Source: Sphingomonas sp. NBWT7 (lineage in GTDB: Bacteria; Pseudomonadota; Alphaproteobacteria; Sphingomonadales; Sphingomonadaceae). Taken from it: 64,000 nucleotides of DNA. Made by a program: the position numbers and the translations under genes. The stretch is taken from assembly GCF_014217605.1 (NCBI RefSeq), contig NZ_CP043639.1, positions 1,945,501-2,009,500 of the forward strand. Direction: 5' to 3'. Positions 25,457 to 33,507 of this stretch are shown piece by piece. The notes beneath the pieces are model-generated. The model did no database searches. It worked only from the letters and a program-made list of their open reading frames with translations, and was not told the origin of the DNA. The first letter of the stretch is position 1. Each line of letters begins with the position of its first letter.

Positions 25457-25879
25457 GGCGCTCCGGCTCCCTGCGATGGCGTGGCGGTAACGGCCTGCCG
25501 TCCGATCAAGTACCGTCGCAACGAAGGCGATACCCCCCGGCAGGATAGTGAGGTGATGAACCGCGTCACACGGCGCTTCGTAGCGGCGACGCATGATGCC
25601 CGCCGTGGAACGTCGACGCGTGAGGGCAGGAAGCCGTGCCGAAGAGCGCGAAGCATGGGCTTTGAGCTCGAGCGGTTGGCGCGTCCAGCGACGAAGCAGC
25701 GGCAGCTGCGACGAAGCAGCGGCAGCACCAAACTAGGGCGGCATCGAGCTTCCAAGGGCAAACTCATCCGGCGTCAGGGCTGGCGCGATGCGGCAGGTCC
25801 CCCACGCCACGACGGTTGCCGGCTGCTCGACCTAGTTACCGTTCATTACGGTACAGCCGCAGCATGCCGCGCTTCGCAT
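25457..25879. other. 423-bp gap without a supportable gene
   Basis: Lies between the convergent esterase and uracil-DNA-glycosylase-family genes. Frames here are Arg/Cys-rich and lack coding character. It contains a two-copy tandem repeat (25688-25726) and a short hairpin TACCGT-TCATT-ACGGTA (25837-25853) just before the end of the minus-strand gene, which might help terminate it. No RNA gene was recognised. Confidence 0.5.
25688..25726. repeat. two-copy 20-bp-period tandem repeat
   Basis: GCGACGAAGCAGCGGCAGC occurs at 25688-25706 and again at 25708-25726, with one T between. The copies are identical. It lies in a noncoding gap; no function is suggested by position. Confidence 0.7.
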
Positions 25880-26455
25880 TTATTCGTCGTCGAGCAGCCG
25901 CGCCGTGTCGGTGAGGACGCTGGTGATCCGCGCCGGCACGTTTGGACTGGTGCAAACATGGGTCGGCGAAGGATGCGGCATCGCCAGCACCATCACGTGA
26001 GGTCGCGTTTCGGCAACCAGGTCACGCGCCTCTCCCGCGACACGCCCCGCGAGAACGACGACGCGAAGTCGTGGCAGCAGGGCGAGAAACGGCGGCAGCA
26101 GCGCCTGCCCAGCGACGATCTCGCCACGCCGCAGTGCACGATTGCGTGCGCCGGGGGCGTGGACGATCCACGGCACGGCGTTCCACAGCAGCGTGTCGGC
26201 GCGCGCGATCCCAGCCGCGCCGAGGAAGCGGGCGAGATTGCGCGCGGTGCCCGTGGCGTTGTCACGCGAGACGATGCGCGGCGCACCGTCTCTCGGCGCA
26301 CGGCCAGGACGCGGGTCCGGGCCGGGCGTCTCGAGCAACAACAGGACGCGCGCTGCGGCGCCGCCGTCCGCCGGGTCGAAGCCCGGCACGCGGCGGCCGT
26401 CAACGGCGAGCGATGCGCGCCACGCCTCCAGCCGGCGCTGCGCCCCCTCGGGTAT
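25880..26455 (-). CDS. uracil-DNA glycosylase family protein (unusual start)
   Basis: About 191 aa of the uracil-DNA-glycosylase superfamily. The opening RVLLLLETPGPDP corresponds to the motif-1 region (GxDPxP-like) and TLLWNAVPW is the conserved central strand. LVVLAGRVAGE-like VVVLAGRVAGEA and VLAMPHPSPTHV (motif HPS with the catalytic-loop His) are also visible. RIVSRDNATGTARN is typical of this alphaproteobacterial subgroup. No ATG, GTG or TTG lies near the expected N-terminus. The frame reaches an ATA codon (26453-26455) with a purine-rich leader AAGGGATAGGGG, 8 bp after the DUF885 stop; the first standard start is GTG 26389, which would cut conserved residues. Follows the DUF885 gene on the same strand. 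Confidence 0.72.
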   Translation of the reverse strand: MPEGAQRRLEAWRASLAVDGRRVPGFDPADGGAAARVLLLLETPGPDPRPGRAPRDGAPRIVSRDNATGTARNLARFLGAAGIARADTLLWNAVPWIVHAPGARNRALRRGEIVAGQALLPPFLALLPRLRVVVLAGRVAGEARDLVAETRPHVMVLAMPHPSPTHVCTSPNVPARITSVLTDTARLLDDE

Positions 26456-26463
26456 CGCCGCCC

Positions 26464-28278
26464 CTATCCCTTCTTCGCCGCTATGTAGCGGTTGACCTGC
26501 TCTTCGAGCACGTCGAGCGGCAGTGCGCCCTGACTCAGCACCGCCTCGTGGAAATCGCGAATGTCGAAGCGCGGCCCCAACTGCTGCTCGGCGCGCTTGC
26601 GCAATTCGGCGATCTTGAGCTGGCCGACCATGTAGCTGGTCGCCTGCCCCGGCCAGTTGAAGTAGCGATCGACCTCGCGCGCGATATCGGTGTCCGAGAC
26701 CGAGCTGTTCGCCTTGAAATACGCGATCGCCTGCTCGCGCGTCCACCGCTTGGAATGGATGCCGGTATCGAGCACGAGCCGGATCGCGCGCCATACCTGC
26801 AGCGAGAGCATGCCGAAGCGATCGTAGGGCGTCTTGTACACGCCCATCTCATTGGCCAGCCGCTCCGAGTAGAGCCCCCAGCCCTCCATGTACGCGCCGT
26901 AGCCGCCGAACCGGCGGAACTTGGGAATACCTTCCAACTCCTGCTGGCGGGCGATCTGGAAATGGTGCCCCGGCGCGCCCTCGTGCGCCGCGATCCCTGC
27001 CACCTGCACCTTCTGCGTCTGGTTCATGTCGACGAGGTTGACGTAGTAGATCCCCGGCCGCTTCCCGTCGGCGGACGGCGAATTGTAGAAGGCGGTCGAC
27101 GCCGTCCCCTCGCGCCATTTCTCCACCGCGCGCACCTCGAGCGGCGCCTTGGGCAGCACACGGAAATAGCGCGGCGCGGCGGTCATCACCGAGGCGATCA
27201 CCGCGCGCGCATCGGCAAGATATTGTTCGCGACCGGCCTCGGTATTGGGGTATTTGAACTGCGGATCGGTGCGGATCTTGTCGAAGAACTGCTCCAGCGT
27301 CCCGGTGAAGCCGACCTCCTTCTTGATTGCCTCCATTTCCTGCCGGATCGCGGCGACCTGCTGCAGCCCGGTCTGGTGGATCTGATCGGCGGTGAGCTTG
27401 GTCGTCGTCGAGCCTTCGAGCCGGTCGTTGTAGTAAGCCGCGCCGTCGGGCAGGCTCCACGCGCCGAAATTGCCCTTCGACTTGGGCTCGATCTCGTCGA
27501 GCGCGGCAAACAGCATGTCGTAGCCGCGCTTGAACGGGCCGGTCAGTGCGGCCTGCGCATCGGCGATCAGCTTCGCCTTGGTTGCCGCCGGCGCGTCGAG
27601 CGCGGTCACCTTCTTGCGGAAATCGGCAAGCACCGTCGAATCCGCGCCGCCGTCGAACGGCGCGCCCGTCACCACCTTTTTCGCGTCCGCGCGCGCCGGC
27701 GCGAAGTTGACCTTGTTAGGGATGATACCGGCGGCGGCCTGCTCGCGCATCGTCGCGGTCACTTCACGCATCACGCGCTCGGTCTCGCGCAGCCGCGCGA
27801 TATACGCCTCGGCATCGGCGACAGTGTCGATCTTGTGCGTGTTGATCAGCAGCACGGGGATCTCGCCCGCCGGGCTGCCGTTGGTCGACACGGGGAAGCG
27901 CAGCTTGCGGAAGCGGAACGACGCACGGCCGCGCTCCACCTCATATTCGAACAATCGATAGCTGACGCGCGCGCTCTCCCCCAGTTTCGCCGGATCGAAC
28001 TGCGCGCGCATCGCCTTCAGCTGCCGCTCGGCCAGATCGCGCGATCGCACCGCGGCGGCATCGGTATAATCGTCGAGCTTGTTGTAATCGGTCTTGAAGC
28101 CGAGCTGCGTCTGCGTCTCCGGGCTGAGCGCCACCTGCTCGTCATACGCCTTGTCGAGGAAGGCGAGCAGCGCGGCGTCCTGCGCGCCCGGCTGTGCCGC
28201 CGCGGGCGTGGGTGCCGGTGCGCTCGCCGTCGCCAGTGGCACGGCGGTCAGCAACAGCAGGGCAAGGGTCGCACGCAT
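26464..28278 (-). CDS. DUF885 family exported peptidase-like protein
   Basis: 604-aa secreted or periplasmic protein. The signal peptide MRATLALLLLTAVPLATASA starts at ATG 28278, chosen over ATG 28284 because AGGAG is then 9 nt away. The zinc-peptidase-like motif AAHEGAPGHHFQIAR lies in the C-terminal half, and later GGYGAYMEGWGLYSERLANEMG supplies a downstream Glu, as in DUF885 proteins related to gluzincins. ALSPETQTQLG near the N-terminus is also conserved. Likely a metallopeptidase acting in the periplasm; substrate unknown. The UDG-family gene follows within 8 bp. Confidence 0.88.
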   Translation of the reverse strand: MRATLALLLLTAVPLATASAPAPTPAAAQPGAQDAALLAFLDKAYDEQVALSPETQTQLGFKTDYNKLDDYTDAAAVRSRDLAERQLKAMRAQFDPAKLGESARVSYRLFEYEVERGRASFRFRKLRFPVSTNGSPAGEIPVLLINTHKIDTVADAEAYIARLRETERVMREVTATMREQAAAGIIPNKVNFAPARADAKKVVTGAPFDGGADSTVLADFRKKVTALDAPAATKAKLIADAQAALTGPFKRGYDMLFAALDEIEPKSKGNFGAWSLPDGAAYYNDRLEGSTTTKLTADQIHQTGLQQVAAIRQEMEAIKKEVGFTGTLEQFFDKIRTDPQFKYPNTEAGREQYLADARAVIASVMTAAPRYFRVLPKAPLEVRAVEKWREGTASTAFYNSPSADGKRPGIYYVNLVDMNQTQKVQVAGIAAHEGAPGHHFQIARQQELEGIPKFRRFGGYGAYMEGWGLYSERLANEMGVYKTPYDRFGMLSLQVWRAIRLVLDTGIHSKRWTREQAIAYFKANSSVSDTDIAREVDRYFNWPGQATSYMVGQLKIAELRKRAEQQLGPRFDIRDFHEAVLSQGALPLDVLEEQVNRYIAAKKG

Positions 28279-28320
28279 AATCATTCTCTCCTGATCGGTA
28301 GCGCGCGTTCTTGCCGCGAA

Positions 28321-28348
28321 AGCCGCGCGACGCAATCGCCGCGCGGCT
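28321..28348 (-). terminator. GC-rich hairpin after the LOV kinase gene
   Basis: AGCCGCGCG and CGCGCGGCT form a perfect 9-bp stem (28321-28329, 28340-28348) with a 10-nt loop. It lies 25 bp past the kinase stop and upstream of the DUF885 gene, so it probably ends the kinase transcript. Only a short T run follows. Confidence 0.5.
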
Positions 28349-28373
28349 ACGTTAGTTGTGGAAAAGCCGCGCC

Positions 28374-30128
28374 TTATTCCTCGGCCGAGCCGAAATCGGA
28401 CGGCCGCCGCCGCGGGGTGCGCGGCCCGCGCCGGTTGAGCGCCTGCGCCACGCGGTCGAGAAGGTCCGATCGGCGATACGGCTTGCCCAGCACGTCGAGC
28501 CCCGACTTTCGCGGCCCCTCGATCACCAGCTCCTCGTTATAACCCGTCGTCATCAGCACCGGCAGTTCAGGCGCGAGCGCGCCGATCCGATCGGCGAGCA
28601 CGATGCCGTTGATCGAACCGGGCATGACGAGATCGGTGAAGAGGAGATCGAACGTGTCGGCTTCGGTCGCCTCGAACAGCTTCAGCGCGGCATCGCCCGT
28701 CTCGGCCGACGTCACGCGATAGCCCACCTCCTCCAGGATCTCGCGCGAAAGCGCGAGGACTTCGGGGCTGTCCTCCACCACAAGGATATGTGCCGAGCCG
28801 CGCCCGCGCGATCCCGCGTCCTGCGCGAGCTGCGGTACGTCCGGCGGCTCGGTGACGGGTTCGCGTGCGATCGGAAACAGCATCCGCACCTGCGTGCCCT
28901 GTCCGACGACGCTCTCGATCTCCAGCCGGCCGCGTGATTGCTGGACGAAGCCCGACGCCATCGCCAGCCCGAGCCCCGTTCCCTTGCCCGTCCCCTTGGT
29001 GGTGAAGAACGGCTCGGTCGCGCGGTCGATCACGTGCGGCGGCATGCCCTCGCCCTCGTCCTTCACCTCGACCGCGACATAGTCGCCCGGCGTCAGCCCG
29101 CGTGCCGCCGCGTCGCCGTTGAGGTGGATCTTGCGCGTCGATATCTCGACCAGCCCGCCGTCGGGCATCGCGTCGCGCGCGTTGATCGCGATGTTGAGCA
29201 CCGCCATCTCGAACTGCTCGGGATCGATCACCGCCTTGGGCAGCCCACGCCGCAGGCTGAGGTGGACTTCGACGCGCTTGCCGAGCGAGCTTTCCATCAC
29301 GTCGATGAAGCTCGTCAGGCACGCACTGACGTCGGTTGGTCGCGGATCGAGCCGGGTCTTGCGCGCGAAGGCGAGGAGCTGCCCCGTCAGCTTCGCGCCG
29401 CGCTCCGCCGCACCGCGCGCGGCGTGGAGGTAGCGCAGCACGCGTTCATCCTCGACCCGCCCGGTGGCGAGCTCGAGATTGCCGTTCACCACCTGCAGCA
29501 GGTTGTTGAAATCGTGTGCCAGCCCCGCGGTGAGCTGCCCCACCGCCTCCATCTTCTGCGCCTGAAGGAACGATTTCTCGCTCTCTCGCCGCCGCGTCAC
29601 ATCGAGCTGGCTAGCGAAGAAGTACAGAAGCTTGCCCGACGTGTCGTAAACCGGGCCGATGAACACCGCGTTCCAGAACGGCGAGCCGTCGCGGCGGTAG
29701 TTTAGGAGTTCAAGCGCGATCGAATCACGCTTCTCGACCGCGGTGCGTAACTCGTCGACCGCCGCGCGATCGGTCTGCGCGCCCTGCAGAAAGCGGCAGT
29801 TGCGCCCGAGCACCTCATCTTCCTCATATTGTGTGAGGTCGAGGAAGGCCTTGTTGGCGAAGACGATCGGATTGTCGTCCTGATGCGGATCGGTGAGGAT
29901 CATCGGCATCCGCGTCATCTCAATCGCGGCGAAGAACACGTTGCCGCGATCTTGGAGGCCGGGTTCGGTGATCGTGGCCTCGCGCCAATGGTGCAGCCCT
30001 GGTCGACCGAGCGGCTCGAGCGCGCCCATGTCCGCCACACCCTCGGCCGGCACGCCGCTGCTCTGCCCGCCGCCCTCGACGTCGCTATGCTGGGACTGAC
30101 GGCCCTCTAACTCTTCGTCACCACTCAC
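28374..30128 (-). CDS. LOV-domain hybrid histidine kinase (blue-light sensor)
   Basis: 584-aa cytoplasmic sensor. Residues about 62-178 form a PAS/LOV domain with GRNCRFLQG; Cys111 is the residue that makes the photo-adduct with FMN in LOV proteins, and RRDGSPFWNAVFIGPVYD supplies further FMN contacts. HisKA-type dimerisation follows with phospho-accepting His205 in AGLAHDFNNLL. The HATPase_c domain has N316 (NIAINARDAM) and the G boxes TTKGTGKGTGLGLAM. A C-terminal receiver (446-562) carries phospho-acceptor Asp499 in LLFTDLVMPG. GTG start with GGGGGA upstream. It stands alone, without an adjacent response regulator. Light sensing is inferred from the intact LOV Cys. Confidence 0.94.
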   Translation of the reverse strand: MSGDEELEGRQSQHSDVEGGGQSSGVPAEGVADMGALEPLGRPGLHHWREATITEPGLQDRGNVFFAAIEMTRMPMILTDPHQDDNPIVFANKAFLDLTQYEEDEVLGRNCRFLQGAQTDRAAVDELRTAVEKRDSIALELLNYRRDGSPFWNAVFIGPVYDTSGKLLYFFASQLDVTRRRESEKSFLQAQKMEAVGQLTAGLAHDFNNLLQVVNGNLELATGRVEDERVLRYLHAARGAAERGAKLTGQLLAFARKTRLDPRPTDVSACLTSFIDVMESSLGKRVEVHLSLRRGLPKAVIDPEQFEMAVLNIAINARDAMPDGGLVEISTRKIHLNGDAAARGLTPGDYVAVEVKDEGEGMPPHVIDRATEPFFTTKGTGKGTGLGLAMASGFVQQSRGRLEIESVVGQGTQVRMLFPIAREPVTEPPDVPQLAQDAGSRGRGSAHILVVEDSPEVLALSREILEEVGYRVTSAETGDAALKLFEATEADTFDLLFTDLVMPGSINGIVLADRIGALAPELPVLMTTGYNEELVIEGPRKSGLDVLGKPYRRSDLLDRVAQALNRRGPRTPRRRPSDFGSAEE

Positions 30129-30229
30129 ACGCTGTCCCCCGCCGGATCGGGCCGCACCGGATTACGGCACGCCGATTTGCGTTGAACAGCCATAAGACGA
30201 TTCCGCTCCGCCGCGAAAGCGCGCTGTTC

Positions 30230-30943
30230 TCAACGATCGAGCGCGTCGGCTAGCGTGCGCAGCTCGCCACCGTCGGCGGCGCGCAGCCAGTCGATCATTT
30301 TCGCGCGGAACGCCGGCGTTCCTTCCGCCGCTGCGCGCGCGAACCAGTCGCGCGCCGCCTTGGCGTCGCCTGCGGCGTGGAGCATTCGCGCATGGTTGAA
30401 CGCACCGCGAAAGTCGCCGCCCGCCGCCGCCCGGGCGTAGCAATCCGCCGCGCGCGCCATGTCGCGCGGGCCCGCCCAGCCGTCTTCGGCGAAGCTACCG
30501 ACGTAGTTGATGGCCTTGGCGTAGCCCATATCCGCCGCACGATCGAACCACGCGAGCGCCGCCGCACGGTCCTGCACCACGCCCTCGCCCAGCGTCAGAC
30601 GGGTGGCGTAATTATACATGCCTTCCGCCAGCCCGCGCTCGGCGGCGAGGCGGAAGCACGTCGCCGCGCGGCCCATGTCGACCGCGACGCCCCACCCAAG
30701 TTCGTAGCAGCGTCCGACCATGTTGAGCGCCATCAGATGATGCTGCGCCGCCGCGCGCCGGAACCAGCCGAACGCAGCCGCCGGATCGGCCGCGACGCCC
30801 ACGCCGTCGAGCAGCATCTGAGCGTAGACCGCCTGCGCCTCGGCATGCCCCTCCTCCGCCGCGGCGCGCAGAAACGCCGCGCGCGCGGCGGGCGGCCCCG
30901 CCAGCCGGGCGGCAATTTCCTCCGCGGTCAGCGTGTCGAGCAA
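30230..30943 (-). CDS. Sel1-repeat (TPR-like) protein
   Basis: 237-aa alpha-solenoid with about five Sel1-like repeats of around 36 residues, visible as recurring A..WF.RAA..G...A..N.G. patterns (AAFGWFRRAAAQHHLMALNMVG, AATCFRLAAERGLAEGMYNYA, ALAWFDRAADMGYAKAINYVG, AADCYARAAAGGDFRGAFNHA, ARDWFARAAAEGTPAFRAK). TTG start, 7 bp after the siderophore-receptor stop, so it is almost certainly in that operon. Sel1-repeat proteins accompany Fiu-type receptors in several proteobacteria, usually with a PiuC-like dioxygenase, which is missing here. Confidence 0.88.
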   Translation of the reverse strand: MLDTLTAEEIAARLAGPPAARAAFLRAAAEEGHAEAQAVYAQMLLDGVGVAADPAAAFGWFRRAAAQHHLMALNMVGRCYELGWGVAVDMGRAATCFRLAAERGLAEGMYNYATRLTLGEGVVQDRAAALAWFDRAADMGYAKAINYVGSFAEDGWAGPRDMARAADCYARAAAGGDFRGAFNHARMLHAAGDAKAARDWFARAAAEGTPAFRAKMIDWLRAADGGELRTLADALDR

Positions 30944-30950
30944 GCGCAGC

Positions 30951-33416
30951 TCAATATTTCACCGTCACCGTGCCGAAGATCGTCCGGCCCGGCGCGATGC
31001 CGGCATAGTGGGTGGGGAACACCTGGTTGAAGTACGTCTCGTTCGTCAAATTCTGTGCGTTGACCGCGAGATCGAGGTGCTCGTTCAGCCTGATCGCGGC
31101 GCGCGCGTCGAACCGCCAATAGCCCGGCACGCTACGCTCGATGCTTCGCGTCGCCGGGTTCACCGTCACCACGCCAGCGGCAGTCTGCGTCGCCGAGCGA
31201 TTGTCCTGGAACCCGCCGTAGACGCGGCTCTGGTAGAAGGCGCCGCCGCCGATCTCGACGCGGTCGAACAGCGTCGCGTTGGTCCAGATCGACAGATTGT
31301 GCTTCGCCGTTTGCGGTGCCGGCCGCCCCGTGCTCGCCGCCGGCACCAGCACAACTTGAGTCGGCCGGGCGCCTACGGCGGGCGCGGTCAGCGCGGTGAA
31401 GCCGCCGTCGACGATCTCGGCGTCGAGATAGGTATAGCCGCCGAAGATCGTCCAACCGGGCAGGATCGTCCCGCTCGCGGTGAATTCGCCGCCCTGGATG
31501 CGGCGCTTGCCGACGAATTCGATTATATTGCCCGGCCCGGTGACGCGGGCGTTCGCGGTCTCCGTGCGGAAGCCGGCGAGCCCGAGCGACAGCCGCCCGC
31601 CCATCAGATCGGCCTTGGCGCCGATCTCGTACGACTTCGACTTCTCGACCTTGAGCGAATCGAGCAGCAGCAGCGCGGCAGACGTGTTGGTGGTACCGAG
31701 CGAATTGCCCTCCTGCCCCTCGCCGACGAGGCTGTTCGGCGGCGTCGCCGACGTCGCGTACGAGGCGTAGATGCTGGTCGCCGGCGTTGGTTTGAAGACG
31801 AGTCCCGCCTGCCAGTTGAAGATATCGTCCTCGCGCGTCAGCTCGAACGTGCCCGTGCTGCTCGGCGGCGTAACGGTCGAACGGAAATTGTCGAGCCGCG
31901 CGCCGAGGTTGAGGATCAGCTGCGGCAGCAGCGTGATCGAATCGAATGCGTAAACGCCGCGCGTGCGCGATTCATTCTGTGTCTCGCCGGTGATCGGCGG
32001 GCGCGTGATCGGCGTCGCCACGGTCGAGCTGTCGGACGCGTAATTGACCCACGGATCGTTCGGGTTGGGTGCGAACAGACTGGTGCAGTTGAACCGCGCG
32101 ATGCCCTCGGGCGTGCAACGCGGGCTGGTGGTGACGACATAGGTGCCGCGCCGTGCCTTCTCCCACAAAAGCTCCGCGCCGATCGCGATCGAGTGTTCGA
32201 TCCCGCCGGTCATCACCTTGCCGAACAGGTCGGTCTGGTTCGCCAGCGTCTCGACATAGCCGTAGCGCGTGTTGGCGCGCCGCCACACCAGCCCCCCGCC
32301 CGGGGCGGGCGCAGTGGTTCCGACGCCGAAGACGTTGCCCTGGCTGTCGTCGGGCTGGGTAAAGATATATTGCTGGCTGTTGTGGCTGTAGCGCGACGAG
32401 TTGCGCACCGTCAGCGCGCCGAAATCATGCTCCACCCGCATCATCGCCTGATCGGTCTTCGTGTCGCGGAAATCGCGATTTCGCAGGCCGTAGAAGGTCG
32501 ACCGGTCGACCCGCCCGACGGTGCCGTTCGCGGTCGTCACGCGGCCCACCGCGGGCTCGTTGCGCGTCGTGCCGAGTGGCGCGTTGGCGAGCGTGTAGAG
32601 ATAGGGGATGCCGCTGTCGGGCAGCTCCTCCGTCGTCAGGTGATAATAGTTGATGCTGAGCCGCGTCGGCGTGCCGAGCCCGATCGCGATCGATGGCGCG
32701 ATTCCCCAGCGCTTCTGCCAGATCGCGTCACGCCCGGCGACGTCCTGATCGTGCCATGCGCCCGCGACGCGCAGCGCCGCCATGTCGCCGAGCTGCACGT
32801 TCACGTCGGCGGTGAGGCGCTTGTAGTCCGCCTCGCCGTAGCTGCCGCTCGCCTGCGCGAACGTGTCGAGCTTGGGCATCTTGGTGATGATGTTGATCGA
32901 TCCGCCCGCACTGCCGCGCCCGCCCAGCGTGCCGTCCGATCCGCGCACCACCTGGATCTGTTCCACCGCGAACACCTCGCGGCTCTGCGCGGCGGTGTCG
33001 CGCACGCCGTCGACGAAGGTCGATCCTTGGCTGTCGAAGCCGCGGATGAACGGGCGATCGCCGACTGGATTGCCGCCTTCGGCCGCGCCGAAGGTGATCC
33101 CCGGCACGGTGCGTAGCGCGTCGGTCAGCGTCGCTGATCCGGTCTGCTCGATCACGGCGGCGGGCAGCACCACGATCGAGCGCGGCGTATCAACCAGCGG
33201 CGCGACTGCCTTCGGATCGGCGCTGCGCCGCTCGCGCTCACCGTTGACGACGATATCGTCGGGGTTGCGATTGGCCTGCGCGTCGGCGTCGGTCGTCGCG
33301 GTTTCCGCCGCGACCGGCTCGCCCGCCGCGGGTGCGGCCAGCGCGGGCGACGTGGAGAGAACGCCTGCGAATGACAGCGCGAGGAAAGCGCCCGACTGCG
33401 GCACGGTGATGATCAT
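30951..33416 (-). CDS. TonB-dependent siderophore receptor (Fiu-like)
   Basis: 821-aa outer-membrane receptor. The signal peptide is MIITVPQSGAFLALSFAGV followed by a small-residue cleavage region. The TonB-box-like DDIVVNGERE precedes the plug with RSIVVLPAAVIEQTGSATLTDALRTVPG and FIRGFDSQGSTFVDGVRD. GSDGTLGGRGSAGGSINIITK, diagnostic of catecholate-type siderophore receptors, closes the plug. The barrel ends in Tyr after FGTVTVKY. Start at 33416 has GGGGG upstream. A Fur-box-like sequence lies 28 bp before the ATG, so iron-repressed expression is expected. A Sel1-repeat protein follows in the operon and a Bcr/CflA exporter precedes it. Confidence 0.94.
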   Translation of the reverse strand: MIITVPQSGAFLALSFAGVLSTSPALAAPAAGEPVAAETATTDADAQANRNPDDIVVNGERERRSADPKAVAPLVDTPRSIVVLPAAVIEQTGSATLTDALRTVPGITFGAAEGGNPVGDRPFIRGFDSQGSTFVDGVRDTAAQSREVFAVEQIQVVRGSDGTLGGRGSAGGSINIITKMPKLDTFAQASGSYGEADYKRLTADVNVQLGDMAALRVAGAWHDQDVAGRDAIWQKRWGIAPSIAIGLGTPTRLSINYYHLTTEELPDSGIPYLYTLANAPLGTTRNEPAVGRVTTANGTVGRVDRSTFYGLRNRDFRDTKTDQAMMRVEHDFGALTVRNSSRYSHNSQQYIFTQPDDSQGNVFGVGTTAPAPGGGLVWRRANTRYGYVETLANQTDLFGKVMTGGIEHSIAIGAELLWEKARRGTYVVTTSPRCTPEGIARFNCTSLFAPNPNDPWVNYASDSSTVATPITRPPITGETQNESRTRGVYAFDSITLLPQLILNLGARLDNFRSTVTPPSSTGTFELTREDDIFNWQAGLVFKPTPATSIYASYATSATPPNSLVGEGQEGNSLGTTNTSAALLLLDSLKVEKSKSYEIGAKADLMGGRLSLGLAGFRTETANARVTGPGNIIEFVGKRRIQGGEFTASGTILPGWTIFGGYTYLDAEIVDGGFTALTAPAVGARPTQVVLVPAASTGRPAPQTAKHNLSIWTNATLFDRVEIGGGAFYQSRVYGGFQDNRSATQTAAGVVTVNPATRSIERSVPGYWRFDARAAIRLNEHLDLAVNAQNLTNETYFNQVFPTHYAGIAPGRTIFGTVTVKY

Positions 33417-33443
33417 GGAACCCCCTTTTCTTGAGGGTTCCCT

Positions 33444-33462
33444 ATTGCGAATCATTCTCGCG
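33444..33462 (-). promoter_or_regulatory. Fur box
   Basis: On the minus strand the sequence reads GAGAATGATTCGCAAT, a close match to the gamma/alphaproteobacterial Fur-box core with GAAT/ATTC symmetry. It is 28 bp upstream of the siderophore-receptor start, where Fur-Fe2+ would block the promoter. Confidence 0.75.
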
Positions 33463-33472
33463 AGTCAACGCT

Positions 33473-33491
33473 ATTGCGAGGCGATCGCAAT
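33473..33491. promoter_or_regulatory. second palindrome upstream of the siderophore receptor
   Basis: ATTGCGA, spacer GGCGA, TCGCAAT: perfect 7-bp arms. Adjacent to the Fur box and sharing its ATTGCGA half site. It may be a second Fur site or an operator for another regulator; it also lies 17 bp past the stop of the exporter gene. Confidence 0.45.
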
Positions 33492-33507
33492 TTTGTCGCG
33501 AGAGCTG

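Noticed and set aside
25688..25726. CRISPR-like repeat
   Set aside because: Only two identical 19-bp copies with a 1-bp spacer; no array and no cas gene.
25457..25879. Possible gene in the gap after the esterase
   Set aside because: Frames on both strands are Arg/Cys-rich, have no Shine-Dalgarno and no family resemblance; only a small tandem repeat and a hairpin are supportable.
30933..33116. 727-aa plus-strand frame opposite the siderophore receptor
   Set aside because: Compositionally biased antisense frame without recognisable motifs.
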